This document shows, one piece after another, positions 1-12,252 of a stretch of DNA of 64,000 bases (position 1 is the first letter of the stretch; every line of letters starts with the position of its first letter). The translations under genes were made by a program, and so were the position numbers. The DNA comes from Cranoglanis bouderius (Eukaryota > Chordata > Actinopteri > Siluriformes > Cranoglanididae), in contig CM042555.1 of the NCBI GenBank assembly GCA_023630585.1, positions 7,744,501-7,808,500 on the forward strand. Direction: 5' to 3'. A model generated the notes under the pieces. It ran no database searches. It saw nothing but the letters and a program-made list of their open reading frames with translations, and was not told where the DNA came from.

Positions 1-740
1 TAATAACACAAACTCTATAACATGGAATAACACATATACTGCAAGTTGTAATAACATAAACATTGAAAGGTTTAATAACTGAAACATTGCAACATGTAAT
101 AACTAACATGACAATGTGTAATAAACATGACAACATGCAATAATGCAGACACTGCATCATGTAATAACACAAACTCTGAGACAGGTAATATCGCAAATGT
201 CAGAATGTGTAATAACACACTGTATTGATTAAACACTGCAACATTTAATAACACAACAAGTGCAGAATGTAATAACACAGACGAAGCAAATTGTAATAGC
301 ACAGACACTGCAATATGTAATAAACACTGCATCATTTAATAACACAAACCCTGAAACACATAATAACACAGACATTGCAAAGTATAATAGCACACTCACT
401 TAAAGATGGAATAACACAAACGGAATAATACAAACATTACAACATGTAATAACACAAAGACTGCAAGGTTTAATAGCGGAAACATTACAACATGTAATAA
501 TAAACATGGCAGTGGGTAATAAACACAACAACGTGTAATAACACAAACACTGCATCATGTAATTACACAAATACTGAAACATGTAATAACACAGACACTG
601 CAATGTGTAATAATACAGACATTGCAACATGTAATGTCTGAAACGTGATAAAAATTGGAACTTACAGACACTATATCATGTATTAATACAAACAGTGAAA
701 TATGTAAAAAGTAATTACATAATAAAACAACACTAAAAAT
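1..740. repeat. Degenerate 24-bp minisatellite
   Basis: About 30 diverged copies of a unit close to TAATAACACAAACACTGCAA plus CATG follow one another from the first base of the window, so the array probably continues to the left. Unit length varies from about 14 to 37 bp, with most copies 22-25 bp. Because 24 is a multiple of three, the minus strand reads as short open frames with an 8-residue period rich in Cys, Tyr and Leu (72-335, 400-630, 555-821). Indels break those frames, so I treat them as a by-product of the repeat. Confidence 0.85.
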
Positions 741-811
741 AGTGACCCTCCCAACCTCACTGACAGATTTTATTTCAGTCAGTCTGTCTGTCTCTCTGCC
801 TAGCTGTCTAA

Positions 812-1426
812 CGTTCCACATATCTAAACTCCATATCTACCTGTCTGTCACTCTTCTCTCTGTTCCTCAGCGTGTTTGAAGTGACAATCAAAACCATCCA
901 GCTTCCTGCTTATCTGACATATAAAGGCAAAAAAGCTGGTAGGTTTCATGCTCGTCCCCACAAAAAAGCAAAACCTGAGCAAGAGCTTGGGTTCCCTTTC
1001 ACCTTTAACACCCTTGTAGCAGTGCCGTCGCGTAAGAGGAAACATCTGGATAATCATTTCAGTGCTTTGTTTAGGTTTGTCTCACAGGAATTATGCTGGA
1101 GAACTCAACCACTCATCAGCTTAAAACCCCAAACAATCCCTCAGAATCCACATTCAGACTCTGGCAAGACCTCAAAGGACCTCCAGTACACTATCCTGTT
1201 ATCCTCTCCGGTGTGTCTCGCTACACTCCCATACACAGTCGACAGAGACTCAGGAAGATGGAGATCGCCCTTGTGGAGACGCTACTTTGGGAGAAATTAC
1301 AGTCTGAAATTGTCCTGGTTGTTGGATAATGATACACTTGGTGGGAGTGGTGGTAGAGGAAGCCAGCTCAGTGTGATGTGTGCGGGAGGGTTGTGTGTTA
1401 TTGTGGTTTTTTTTGTCGGGTGCTGA
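812..1426 (+). CDS. Unrecognised 205-codon open frame (may be spurious)
   Basis: I do not recognise this frame. It is open from just after a TAA at 809-811 to a TGA at 1424-1426, in non-repetitive sequence, which is long for this AT-rich window. The only in-frame ATG lies near the C-terminal end, so it could only be coding as an exon. A good acceptor-like site (pyrimidine tract then CAG) ends at 870, and a donor-like GTAGGT starts at 939. The translation is basic in its first half (a KKAGRFHARPHKKAK segment) and Ser/Thr-rich later. I see no domain, signal peptide or membrane segment that I can name. A second frame, 1093-1329, overlaps it. Either could be chance. Transcript or comparative evidence would decide. 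Confidence 0.15.
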   Translation, partial: RSTYLNSISTCLSLFSLFLSVFEVTIKTIQLPAYLTYKGKKAGRFHARPHKKAKPEQELGFPFTFNTLVAVPSRKRKHLDNHFSALFRFVSQELCWRTQPLISLKPQTIPQNPHSDSGKTSKDLQYTILLSSPVCLATLPYTVDRDSGRWRSPLWRRYFGRNYSLKLSWLLDNDTLGGSGGRGSQLSVMCAGGLCVIVVFFVGC

Positions 1427-1535
1427 GAAACATGGACGTAAACAAAGCTTAAACCAGAAAAGACACAACAGAAAAGCCACACCCTCAATTCAAAATTAAA
1501 TTAGCTTGTGGCCACCCGAGTGGCAGTATATATCG

Positions 1536-1568
1536 TTGTGTGTGTGTGAGAGTGTGAGAGAGAGAGCA

Positions 1569-1629
<61 letters not shown>
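1536..1629. repeat. Compound (TG)n-(GA)n microsatellite
   Basis: A short TG run passes into a long, nearly pure GA run. The apparent proteins on both strands here are repeat translations (RERERE, SLSLSL) and are not genes. Confidence 0.95.
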
Positions 1630-1632
<3 letters not shown>

Positions 1633-1751
1633 CACTGCCATTCTGTGCGACAGTGAGACAGGCGGAGGAGGACAGACAGGGTGTGTATGGGAGATCACAG
1701 GCATGCAATCTGGCCCACATAACATATTGTGACCTTACTATTATAAGGTTC

Positions 1752-2505
1752 TATACCACAGCATTGTTGAATTATCAAATCTGATTGGTCAGAAGGTTGA
1801 TTTTTTTTTTTTAATTAATCTTCTAAAACAGTAATTGTCTTTACTTTCATAAGTTCTGGCTGTAATTCAAATAATAGGTTAATATTAATGTCCTCATTCT
1901 AATTGTTATAATAATGTATAATAGTATATAATTGTTTCTATAGTAACAGCTCTTCACAAGGACTTAAATGGTGGATGTTCTATATAATCTAACGCTTATA
2001 AGTAATGGATTTTACAAAACATGTTGCCACCTACTGTATGATGTTTATCTGCCACTTATGGAGGGAGTCTCTGGTGTCAGTGTTTTGCAACAGTCAGTAA
2101 GTTTTCCACCACGGGAGAATCTTCACAGCTTTGTTTTTTTGGTAACGTGACAAGCTGCATTTTTTGGCCTATTACCTTCAAGAGAAACAATAAAAAAAGA
2201 GAGGCTGGTAAGGGAATGACTATATCTGCTCTATTATAAGTGATAACAGGAACTTGTTTCGCAGACGTTCAATAACATTAAATGATATGTATAAACGGTT
2301 AAAAAACGATGATGTGACGCATCAAAAAATAAAAAAATGCGATCACTGGCAAACCGCTGTCATAAAAGAAGGATAAAATACTTTGGGATGTGATGTTATG
2401 AGAAAATAATACACCTTTGGGTGGCAACAGTAAGTCCGCTACATGTCAAGCTGCATCACACCACCCCATTATGGATTATGGATATGTTATAACAGTACAC
2501 CCCCA
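1752..2505 (+). mobile_element. Interspersed repeat family R1, copy A
   Basis: The copy starts at TATACCACAGCATTG and carries the phrase CTGATTGGTCAGAAGGTTGA. It ends near TTATAACAGTACACCC. A second long copy lies at 28728-29304 and reads the same blocks in the same order: the CTGATTGGTCAGAAGG-like start, GGCTGTAATTCAAAT, GGTTAATATTAATGT and TTGTTTCTATAGTAACA. Part of an inverted pair is visible in the last 100 bp. There is no coding capacity, so this is probably a non-autonomous element. The class is not known to me. Confidence 0.65.
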
Positions 2506-2574
2506 TCTTGTTTTAAACCCCATCATATTTTAAACCCAAATAGAACATATAATACTTAGGTCATGGTATGTTTA

Positions 2575-2800
2575 CGAACTCTGCAACCTCAAATTCTAAG
2601 TCATTACACAGTGATAAAGCCCCATCTTTTGGATGAGAGTGTATGGTGGGCGTTCTGGCGCACTATGGCTGCCATCGCATCATCCAGGTGGATGCTACAC
2701 GCTGGTGGTGGTTTGAGGAGGTTTCCCCCCATACTATGTAAAGCGCTTTGAGTGCCTAGAAAAGCGCTATATAAATCTAAGGAATTATTATTATTATTAA
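2575..2800 (+). mobile_element. LINE (L2-clade-like) 3' fragment
   Basis: The segment ends in the characteristic fish LINE/SINE tail with AAGCGCTTTGAGTGCCTAG, then AAAAGCGCTATATAAAT, followed by a short ATT microsatellite. The upstream 100 bp (from GATAAAGCCCCATCTTTTGG) is the usual preceding 3' UTR sequence as I remember it. No reverse transcriptase sequence is present, so the copy is strongly 5'-truncated, as is normal for LINE insertions. Confidence 0.6.
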
Positions 2801-4678
2801 AGGAGAGACTCATAATTACTAGACAATGCTATGCTAATTACTGCTCCCACACAGTGATGTCACTATAATTCTCGTAGTTTCTGTGAAGTGCAGACTCAAA
2901 GTACTTTACACAGCTCATAATGGTTCAGTGAAGTTCACAAGACTTATGATAATAGCACAGTCTTAACTGCAATCAGTGCAGTCAGGTGGAATGCTGCACA
3001 ATAGGCTCAGTAAAGAACAAGGAGTGGTTCTGTCTGGCACACAAAAGTCTTGTATAACTGCCACATAACAGCTTATCACAGTTAAGAAAGTTGGGGTGTA
3101 AAGCAATGCACTGTCTGCATCTCTATCCGTTTAGTGATCTAAATATCTGTATTTGGACCTAAATCCAGAGTGTGTGTGGCCTAAACCAGAAGGGTTTCTT
3201 TCATTCTTTCTTTCTTTAAAATGAAATATGAATCCTACTCCTGTGCCAGCACTCGAAAACACTGGAAAAAGCCAGAGGTAAAAAAAGGGCAGCACTGTCA
3301 GCATTGTGTGTGAATTCTAGCTCTGACAGTTGCTCAACCTCAGCTACATCAATCGAGTTAATAATTGGTCTCAACAAGAGATGTTCACAGGACTGTTTTT
3401 TTTTTTAAATCCCACTTACTCAGTTATTATTTCTATTTGTACCTGCCTGCAATATATTATATTATATTCAATTTAGTTGGTTCTATTTCTCCAAAAATAT
3501 AAACAACTAGCACTAAGGATGCTGTGATCTTTCTTTCACCCCCAAGATTCATATCTGATCGATTGTTAAAATGTACCACTGGTAAGGTTTCTTCAAACAA
3601 CAACAAAAAAGGAACAGTGCATCTCCTATTTGTATCTGTATTTGTATATGTTTAGAACACCATCTGTCCTGAACACCTGAATACATGTCATCATCTATTC
3701 GTATTCGGTTACATCCCTATAAGGAAGGAATACTAGAGTGTACCAAAAGGCCACATTTTTACCACCTACATTTACATTTAGACTAGTGTATAATAAAAGT
3801 AGACCATGTGATGCTTAAGGTTAAATGGTGATGTCAGGGGATCGCCTTGACAACAACCCAAGTTATTTTCATAACTGTCTTTACTGAAAGGTTTTGGAGA
3901 TTGTTGTTTGACAAATTTGCCAGATTAAATGGCACCATGAAACAGTGATCTACGAAAGAAACTATAACAGGAGCCACCGTGCTAATACTAATGATATGAA
4001 AACGATCTTTGAGGAGTGATACACTCGGAGTAAACAGCTCAAAGCAATAAAATAATGCAGCTGGCAATAAAAATGTATTGGTTTTTTTCCCCCAGTTCAG
4101 CATGTACTGATATGTTACCTAGCGTTTAACAGGTAAGTGTGCGGTAATTACAGATAATTATTATAATTATTACATAGTATTGCAAAACCGCCTCTGTAAA
4201 TATGTGCACTGAAAGACATAGGTAAGTACTGATGAATGATGTGTGACTATACTTTACTTAATGTACCTGAAAGTAAAAGGCTACTGTCTGACATCACGTC
4301 CAAACATCAATCTTATCACCAAAGCTGTGTTTAGTAAATATTACATTATTTGCAAAGTATGCATTACATTTTACTTGTGAAAAAAACAAAACAAAACAAA
4401 ACCTAGAACTGGTTGGTTTATGGTTCTGTGTACGCATAGAGGGGGTTCATGAATAAGCATGAGAAGCAGAGGCACCTGATGGACTCGTATGCATTCCTCG
4501 GAAATTCTAACAGCATGTCATGTGTATCTATGTTCCTGCATGTTACCCAGCGTTAATGAAAAAAGGTTGATTAGTTGAGGCAGGGGGTGTGTCCATTGTT
4601 GACACCGACATTGTTGTTGACCACCCTGCGTTTTTTTTTTAATTCCAGATTTATTGTAACATTTTATTATGTCAGTAA
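2801..4678. other. Spacer without recognisable gene
   Basis: AT-rich complex sequence. It contains a short TTCT tract near 3197-3216 and an AAAAC run at 4382-4402. No open frame, RNA gene or transposon end that I can recognise. Confidence 0.6.
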
Positions 4679-4950
4679 CATCCATCCATTTTCCATACAG
4701 CTTATCCTACACAGGATTTCAGGGAGCCTGGAGCACCATCACACACATTCACACACCAGTTGACACAGTATGTAATCAACCTACAACACATTTCTTTGCA
4801 CTGGGGGGAAGAAACCACTACCCAGAGGAAACCCCCAAAGCATGGGGAGAACATGCAAACTCTTCACACACAGGGTGGAGGCAGGATTCGAACCCCCAAT
4901 CCCAGGGATGCAAGGCAAACCTGCTAACCAATACACCACAGTGCCCCCAT
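4679..4950 (-). mobile_element. tRNA-derived SINE, family S1
   Basis: Read on the minus strand the copy has a B-box-like GGGTTCGAATCC near its 5' end, then GCATGTTCTCCCC and the 3' end GGATAAGCTGTATGGAAAAT with ATGGATGGA. The same order occurs at 15643-16008 (plus) and 38519-38829 (minus). Open frames on the plus strand here are shadows of the SINE. Confidence 0.7.
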
Positions 4951-5059
4951 GTTAGTAGCATTTGTATGTGTAATAGTCCATGTGCAAGTTGTTGCTATTG
5001 AAATGATAACATATTAGAATGAGTGCAGTAATATAGACCTGTGACTATTTTCTATAGAC

Positions 5060-5152
5060 CTGTGGCAGCTGTACTACTGTCGGAGCTGCTTTTATAGAAA
5101 ATTAATCCACATTGTCTGACCAATCAGAATAAAAAATTCAGTGCTGTGGTAT
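5060..5152 (-). mobile_element. Fragment of repeat family R1
   Basis: On the minus strand it reads ACCACAGCACTGAATTTTT, then TTCTGATTGGTCAGACAAT, then a TTTTCTATAAAAGCAGCTCC block. This is the 5' end of the family seen at 1752 and 28728. Similar short ends occur near 33371-33401 and 44555-44605. Confidence 0.55.
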
Positions 5153-5343
5153 GAATAATCATATATAAGGTTCTGTGCTGAATCTCATCATATTTTCTTA
5201 GCACTGGATAAATGTGTGCAAGTGCCTTCCTCCACCCGTACTGTGCTGACCGACCCTGTGACATGCTGATGATGTCACTGTAGCTATTATCAGTGCACAA
5301 GATTTATGATCTCATGGGATTTCATTCCCCTTCAATACCCTTC

Positions 5344-5483
<140 letters not shown>

Positions 5484-5787
5484 TTCTGGCTTCCCCAGGG
5501 CCCTTAATGGGATGAGAATAGTGTGTGTGGGCAGCAATACAACAGGCCCCTCTGACCCCCACACACACAAATATAAACTCTCTCACCCCAAGTAGCCTGA
5601 TCCATCCATCTCCATGAGTACAGGTAGAGTAGAGAGCCATAATAACTCTAAATAGCTACTTAAAAGTGTGTAGAGGGAAATAAGGGTGTAAACACATTTG
5701 CTCTTACTTTCCTCATACAGTCTCTCAAGCACACTAGCTCAGGCATTGCAATGATATTAAAAGGGGTGAACAAAATTACTAATTGTA

Positions 5788-5789
<2 letters not shown>

Positions 5790-5821
<32 letters not shown>
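5790..5821. repeat. (TG)n microsatellite
   Basis: About 15 TG units directly followed by AT-rich sequence. Confidence 0.95.
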
Positions 5822-5823
<2 letters not shown>

Positions 5824-5919
5824 ATCTCTATATGCGCAATTACCAAGGAAAATAATTTTGTTTCTTTGAAGAAAAATCTTGTTTATTCTATTGTAATTCT
5901 AATATAATTGAAGTCTAAT

Positions 5920-5921
<2 letters not shown>

Positions 5922-6009
<88 letters not shown>
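5922..6009. repeat. (TA)n microsatellite
   Basis: A pure TA tract of about 88 bp, self-complementary and so able to extrude as a hairpin. Confidence 0.97.
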
Positions 6010-6012
<3 letters not shown>

Positions 6013-6156
6013 ATACATAACGGCTAATTAAAAAACAAACAAAAAATGTATACTGTTTGTTGCTATGTAACAGGGTTTTAGCCTTATGGTAATCTTTGAC
6101 TACAGCCTATTTATATTAACATGAGGATATGTTTCTCGATATAGACTTCAAGTCAG

Positions 6157-6194
6157 TCTGGATATGAGCATCTGCTAAATGCTGTAAATGTAAA
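6157..6194 (+). mobile_element. LINE/SINE 3' tail fragment
   Basis: The phrase CTGGATATGAGCATCTGCTA followed by AATGCTGTAAATGTAAA is the usual end of fish L2-like elements. Its complement is also the 3' end of the LINE at 40441. Only the tail is left. Confidence 0.5.
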
Positions 6195-6229
6195 CAAAAG
6201 TTTTATTCAATATTCCAATACTTGACCCA

Positions 6230-6693
6230 TATACTCTTAAAAATAAAGCTTCCAATTAGAACCAAAAAGGGTTTTTCAGCCTGATGCTATAGGAGAACCC
6301 TTGTTGCACAAAGAACCTTTTACTCTCAAGTTCTTTAGAGAACCATTAATGGTTTTTCACAGCAGTGCCACAAGGAACCATGTTATCATAAGTTCTCTAA
6401 AAAACCCTTGGTTAGTGCTTTAAGAAACCAAAGTAAGGTTCTTAAGATTGATGCCTGAAGAACCTTTTCCAGTCACACAAAGAACCTTATAGGGTTCACT
6501 TTAACCAGTTATGGGATGATACCTTGAAGAATCAAAACACTGCCCTGAAGAACCTATAATAAACCATAAAGAACCATATAGCTTAACTCAAGAACCCATA
6601 CAATGAAAAATGGTTCTTGACAAGAAGAAGGTTCTTTGCAGAACCTATGGTGCTGTAAAGAACCATTAAAGTACCTATATTTTAAAGAGTGTA
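6230..6693. mobile_element. MITE with AGAACC-type internal repeats
   Basis: The left end TATACTCTTAAAA and the right end TTTTAAAGAGTGTA are inverted copies. The 460 bp between them is filled with repeated AGAACC/GGTTCT words. There is no coding potential, so it is a non-autonomous DNA transposon. The ends suggest TA-flanked insertion. I recall the type as common in fish genomes. Confidence 0.7.
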
Positions 6694-6901
6694 GTTACTT
6701 CTACTTTCCATAAAGTTTTGTGGTGTGCAAAAGGTATTCTCACAGAGCTTGATTTATTCAAATAAAAACACACATTCATAAATATATTGACTGCCCCAAC
6801 TCCCAGCCCTTAGACATCCATTAGAAGTGAGTTTCATATAAAAGTCTTTTTCTCAGTATAGAGAAATGGGTCTGAGGTAACTGCCGATGTACCAAATGCA
6901 C

Positions 6902-6902
<1 letters not shown>

Positions 6903-6954
<52 letters not shown>

Positions 6955-6962
6955 CAGGTAGG

Positions 6963-7044
<82 letters not shown>
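6903..7044. repeat. (GATA)n microsatellite
   Basis: A tetranucleotide tract of about 140 bp with a GACAGGTAGGTA interruption near 6954. The Ser-Ile-Tyr-Leu frame on the minus strand is an artefact. Confidence 0.97.
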
Positions 7045-7792
<748 letters not shown>

Positions 7793-8060
7793 ACAGTTCT
7801 GAATTAAAGTGGATAAATAAAGGATACAACAGCGACTGCACTTTATTGTACAGAGAAGAGAGAGGGTAGAGAAGGTGTGAAATGAGAAGCTAGGACAGAG
7901 ACAGAAGGAAAGAAGGAGGGAGAGATGGAGGGAAGGAGGAAGAAAGAAAGGACGCTTTTTCATCATTCTTAGTATTCTGTAAAGTAATTAGGAAATTATT
8001 TGACAAGGCGGAAGGCCAACCTGGGGTTAAACAAATTATCGTTAGCAGGAGGCATGAGTG

Positions 8061-8062
<2 letters not shown>

Positions 8063-8150
<88 letters not shown>
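8063..8150. repeat. (TG)n microsatellite
   Basis: About 44 uninterrupted TG units. Confidence 0.98.
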
Positions 8151-8153
<3 letters not shown>

Positions 8154-9143
8154 ACATGGTTGAGCGACGTTATTAAAACTACCTAATGTGTATACACTGT
8201 ATATGCAAATCCTGACTTATTTTTAAATCTAATTAAACCAGACCAAAAACATACACAACCTTTACTCACCATAAACACATTACCACATATTCAAGGCTAG
8301 GAAAGAGTGTGGGTGATCATATAATTATACATAAACAATGTAGGTAACCACTGAGATCTATGATGCTGCGGGAGTTCTTTTTGGATAATTTTTAAAGAGC
8401 CTACTGTCATGTCAGGCTCCAGGTGGAGAGTCATCGCTCTCCAGTGTGCTCCAGATTTGGCACAGACTTTACATTTATCTCATTCACCGGAACACTAACT
8501 CACAAGGTTTTTCCTAGTAAATTGACGTTAAAGATCGTACTTGCATTTATATCCACCTGCCCTGGAATTTGTGAAGCCTAGAATAACCTAGTAGCAGGGG
8601 TGGCACCACTGCTCCAAAAGTGGTGGGGCAAAATCTTAGAGGTACATCTGTCATTTGTCTAAAAAAACATGCAGACTAACCATGTATTTTGCTTTCAGCG
8701 CTATATGGAGCCAGGATCTGATTATAATACAGTAACAGGGCACAACAAACTACACCCCACACGCTTCATTTGGCATTTTACTCCTCAGGCAGCTAATAAC
8801 AGCAAAAAATTAGTTCACAAAGTTAGATAACATTTTCCCAGCAAGCCTTACTTCATTTGAAGAATGTCATTTGAGGAATGTTCCTATAATCGATTCAGAA
8901 TACAGAATATGTGCATATGTTACTTAAAATATTGAAACGTTAGCAATACTGATTCAAAAAATGCTTATTAAGTGCTAGTGAGCGCCAAAGTGTGGTTAAC
9001 AGTTCATGGCTTATAGGAGATCCCCCCTTTAGGAGAAATGTTCTTTAAATAATGAGTAGTATTAAAGCACAAATATGATATCTTAGAAAGTGAAAACATC
9101 TTCCAACCCAACCACCCAAACCAACCATCCACCCACCCTCCAG
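8151..9143. other. Spacer without recognisable gene
   Basis: AT-rich complex sequence. No open frame, SINE boxes or transposon ends found. Confidence 0.5.
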
Positions 9144-9171
9144 CTCACTCACTCACTCACTCACTCACTCA
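9144..9171. repeat. (CACT)n microsatellite
   Basis: About seven CACT units directly next to the 3' end of a minus-strand SINE, the common position for a SINE tail repeat. Confidence 0.9.
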
Positions 9172-9426
9172 CAGTAACTGCTTTATCCTGCTCAGGGCCG
9201 TGGTGGAACTGGAGCTTATCTAATGATCACTGGGCGTAAGGCAGGAATACACCCTGGATGGGACACCAGTCCATCGCAGAGCAGCATGCACACACATTCA
9301 CACACTCATACACACCTAGGTTCAATCTAGAGTTGCCAGTCCAGTCACCTACTGGCATGTTTTTGGAGGTGGAAAGGAAACTGGGGAACCTGGAGGAAAC
9401 CCACACACACTGGGAGAACACGGACA
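9172..9426 (-). mobile_element. tRNA-derived SINE, family S2 (5' incomplete)
   Basis: On the minus strand it runs from CGTGTTCTCCCAG through GGTTTCCTCCAGG, CATGCCAGTAGGTGACTGG and CCAGGGTGTATTCCTGCC to GAGCAGGATAAAGCAGTTAC. The same order is seen at 20089, 51897, 52413 and 63618. The tRNA-like head with A and B boxes is missing in this copy. Confidence 0.65.
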
Positions 9427-10134
9427 GTGTAAAATTGTAAATTGTAAAATTTGCACTTGTTTTGGAAACCATTAAAACCATTAGACAATTAATCGACACC
9501 ACTCAGTCGGTCCCCATTGTTCTAATGTTCTAATGTTTTTTTTCTTCTTTTCAGCAGGATGGTTACATCAATGCAACACTATTCAACCACAAAGGAAGAA
9601 GAAAGTTAGAAAGGGGGTCACAGGAACACAAACTGCATACACGTACAAAACAGCAATCCATGCATGGGTGTAATTAGGAATATTCCAGAACTGTAATGAG
9701 ACAAAATTCTGCGTAATGGCTTCAGATATGTTCTTGTGAATGACATAAATACAGGGGTTTTCCTCTGTGAGGGACGATGAGGCGTATCTCTAAATCTATG
9801 CATCCTTATGCAGATAAGAGGTTGCATACGTTCTGCCTACAGTGAATATGCCTTTTATAGGTTGGTGACACACACACATATACACACCTTCGTACTATAG
9901 CGCAAACCTCACATAACACTTTCATCCCCAAAACATATTTTCCATTTCCTCTACATCTCACACTAGACAAGTTGCTCACGTTCTAATGTGTGGCTGTGAC
10001 CTATCTTTGTTCCTTGTCGTCTCATGGGGCTATTGCGTGCTAACTTTCCCCTTCTAAGACAATGCACATATGAGTGTTTTCTCCACTCCTCCACTCACCC
10101 ACACTATAAGGCTGTACAAAAAGTGTGAGATACA

Positions 10135-10136
<2 letters not shown>
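9427..10136. other. Spacer without recognisable gene
   Basis: Complex sequence. A small tandem of GTAAAATT/GTAAATT words lies at 9427-9452. No gene seen. Confidence 0.5.

Positions 10137-10193
<57 letters not shown>
10137..10193. repeat. (TG)n microsatellite
   Basis: About 28 TG units, followed by GTGAGTGAGCGAG. Confidence 0.97.
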
Positions 10194-10195
<2 letters not shown>

Positions 10196-10621
10196 TGAGC
10201 GAGAAACCCAGACTTAGCATTGTCATATCTGATGGACCCTACTTGTGGTTATCATGCAACAAATCAGAGGCAGCACCACAGTGGAGCAGATTACGGTGTG
10301 AATGTGTGCCCTTGTTTCACTCTGAGTGAGTGACACATAAACACTTCATGCATGAGAGGAGAGGTAGCAGGGTGTAAGGTGTGAAATCCAATTTGACACC
10401 TAGAAACGCACGAGAAGGCAAAGAGCTGTGCTTGAGATGCCATGATAAGAGAGCGTCATGCTTTTACTGAACTCACTGCGGTGAGAGAGAAAGCCCTATT
10501 ATGACCAATTTACAGTTAGAACTTTAAAGAGAGACATTTCATGGTATATAAAATCTAAATTAAATTTGCTTCCATTGTTTTCTGGTACTGTTTACAGTAA
10601 GACTATGATGGTGATGATGAT
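10194..10621. other. Spacer without recognisable gene
   Basis: Complex sequence. Nothing recognised. Confidence 0.5.
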
Positions 10622-10750
10622 GAAGAAGAAGAAGAAGAAGAAGAAGAAGAAGAAGACAGGAAATCAGACACCAGGGTGATAATATAATGATTACATGACA
10701 CAGTGGAAGAAGAAGAAGAAGAAGAAGAAGAAGAAGAAGAAGAAGAAGAA
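10622..10750. repeat. Paired (GAA)n microsatellites
   Basis: Two GAA tracts, 10622-10656 and 10705-10750, are separated by about 48 bp of complex sequence. GAA tracts can form triplexes. The acidic, Ser-rich and Leu-rich frames over them are artefacts. Confidence 0.95.
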
Positions 10751-11183
10751 AAGTCATTTGGTGTGAACATCCTCTCAGTTGCCATGACAACGCAGGCCAG
10801 CAGATCATCCGCACTGAAATTTACGAGAAAGCGTCAGGGGAAAAAAAAAAAAAAAAAAAGGGAAAAGGATGGAAAAAAACAGCATGATGATAAACAGAGA
10901 ACCGAAAACAGACCATAACAACGAAGCAACCAGCATGTGAGGAAACATTCTTGCAACTCTGAAAACTGACCTTTAAACTTGTAACTTGTCAGTGATTGCG
11001 CAGACAATCAAAGGGGGTTGGTGTTAAAAAAAAAAAAAAAAAAAAAATCACATTTTCCAATAACGACTCAATAGGATGCCCATGGTTACCTGCTACATCG
11101 AGTTGAGTATAAGATATAATGCAAAAGGGAGTAAGATGATGTGAAGATTTTGTGTGTTTTTCTAGTTTCTATAGGCTTAAAAG

Positions 11184-11243
<60 letters not shown>

Positions 11244-12073
11244 GTGGTGAGGGAGAGGCTGCGCTTCTGAAGAAATAGCATGTGGTTTTTGGTCAGTGAG
11301 GTTTCACAAGAGCAAACGTTTCTCTCACTCACTCAGCACATATAATGCACTGCAGCAAGCCACAGCTGAACCTTTGAGATAACACACTTGCACACATACA
11401 CACACGTACAGATACACTCGTGCTCTCACACATGCATCTGCACGTGTGCACATAAACACCCCACCGCATTCACGCACAAGGGGGGAAAACAACCCTAAAA
11501 ATAGGCACACGGCTAAACTGTCACACATGAGAAAGACAAAAGATGAAGATGACAGTGTAGAGCGAGACACTAATATGTGTTCGTGTGTGTGCGTGTGCAT
11601 GTGTGTGTGTGTGTGTGTGTGTGCGTGTGTGTAATGAGGGTGAGACTGTTCTGAACAAAAAGGAAATGGTTTTGTTAGCCTCATTATTTCTGCTGGCTAC
11701 ATGACTTTCACACCACTTCTCCTTTCTAAAGGGGACTTCTATTAGTGTATCTGACTATCTGGCGGTCTAGACATAGCTAGACTGAGGCACTTTAAAGAAG
11801 CAGGCGAGTGAAAGGAGAACAATGCAGTTGGCCATGACCATGCTAACACACTCACAGCATGTAAAAAAAAAACAAAAAAAAAAAAAAAAAAACACCCCCC
11901 CCACCCCCCTCGAATATCAGCAGTTATCATCTGTAGATCTGTAGTTTACTGGATACTGAATTAAACCACTACAAGCTCAAATGGCAAATCCATCCTGAAC
12001 GTCTTTCATATTAATCTTTATAATTATGCAACCTTCAGTGGCATATAAGATTGATTTAGTCTATTATTGAGTC
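10751..12073. other. Spacer with several simple repeats
   Basis: Contains A runs at 10841-10858 and 11027-11047, a GA tract at 11188-11241, a TG-rich tract at 11580-11634 and an A-rich then C-rich junction at 11864-11908. Between these there is complex sequence with no gene that I can see. Confidence 0.6.
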
Positions 12074-12075
12074 TA

Positions 12076-12252
12076 CAACCCCAATTCCAAAAAAGTTGGG
12101 ACGCTGGGAATACTATGATTTGCAAATCTCATAAACCCATATGTTACTCACAATAGAACATAGAAAACATATCAAATGTTTAAACTGAGGAAATGTACCA
12201 AAATAGGGTCATTTTGAATTTGATGGCAGCAACACGTCTCAAAAGAGTTGGG
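12076..12252. repeat. Left terminal inverted repeat of T1
   Basis: About 177 bp. It pairs with 13417-13609 in reverse complement, including AAAACATATCAAATGTTTAA, CTGAGGAAATGTACC and, at the inner end, the ACACGTCTCAAAAGAGTTGG block. Confidence 0.85.

Noticed and set aside
1..740. Possible CRISPR-like array
   Set aside because: The units are degenerate and directly adjacent, without unique spacers of constant length, and the context is a vertebrate genome.
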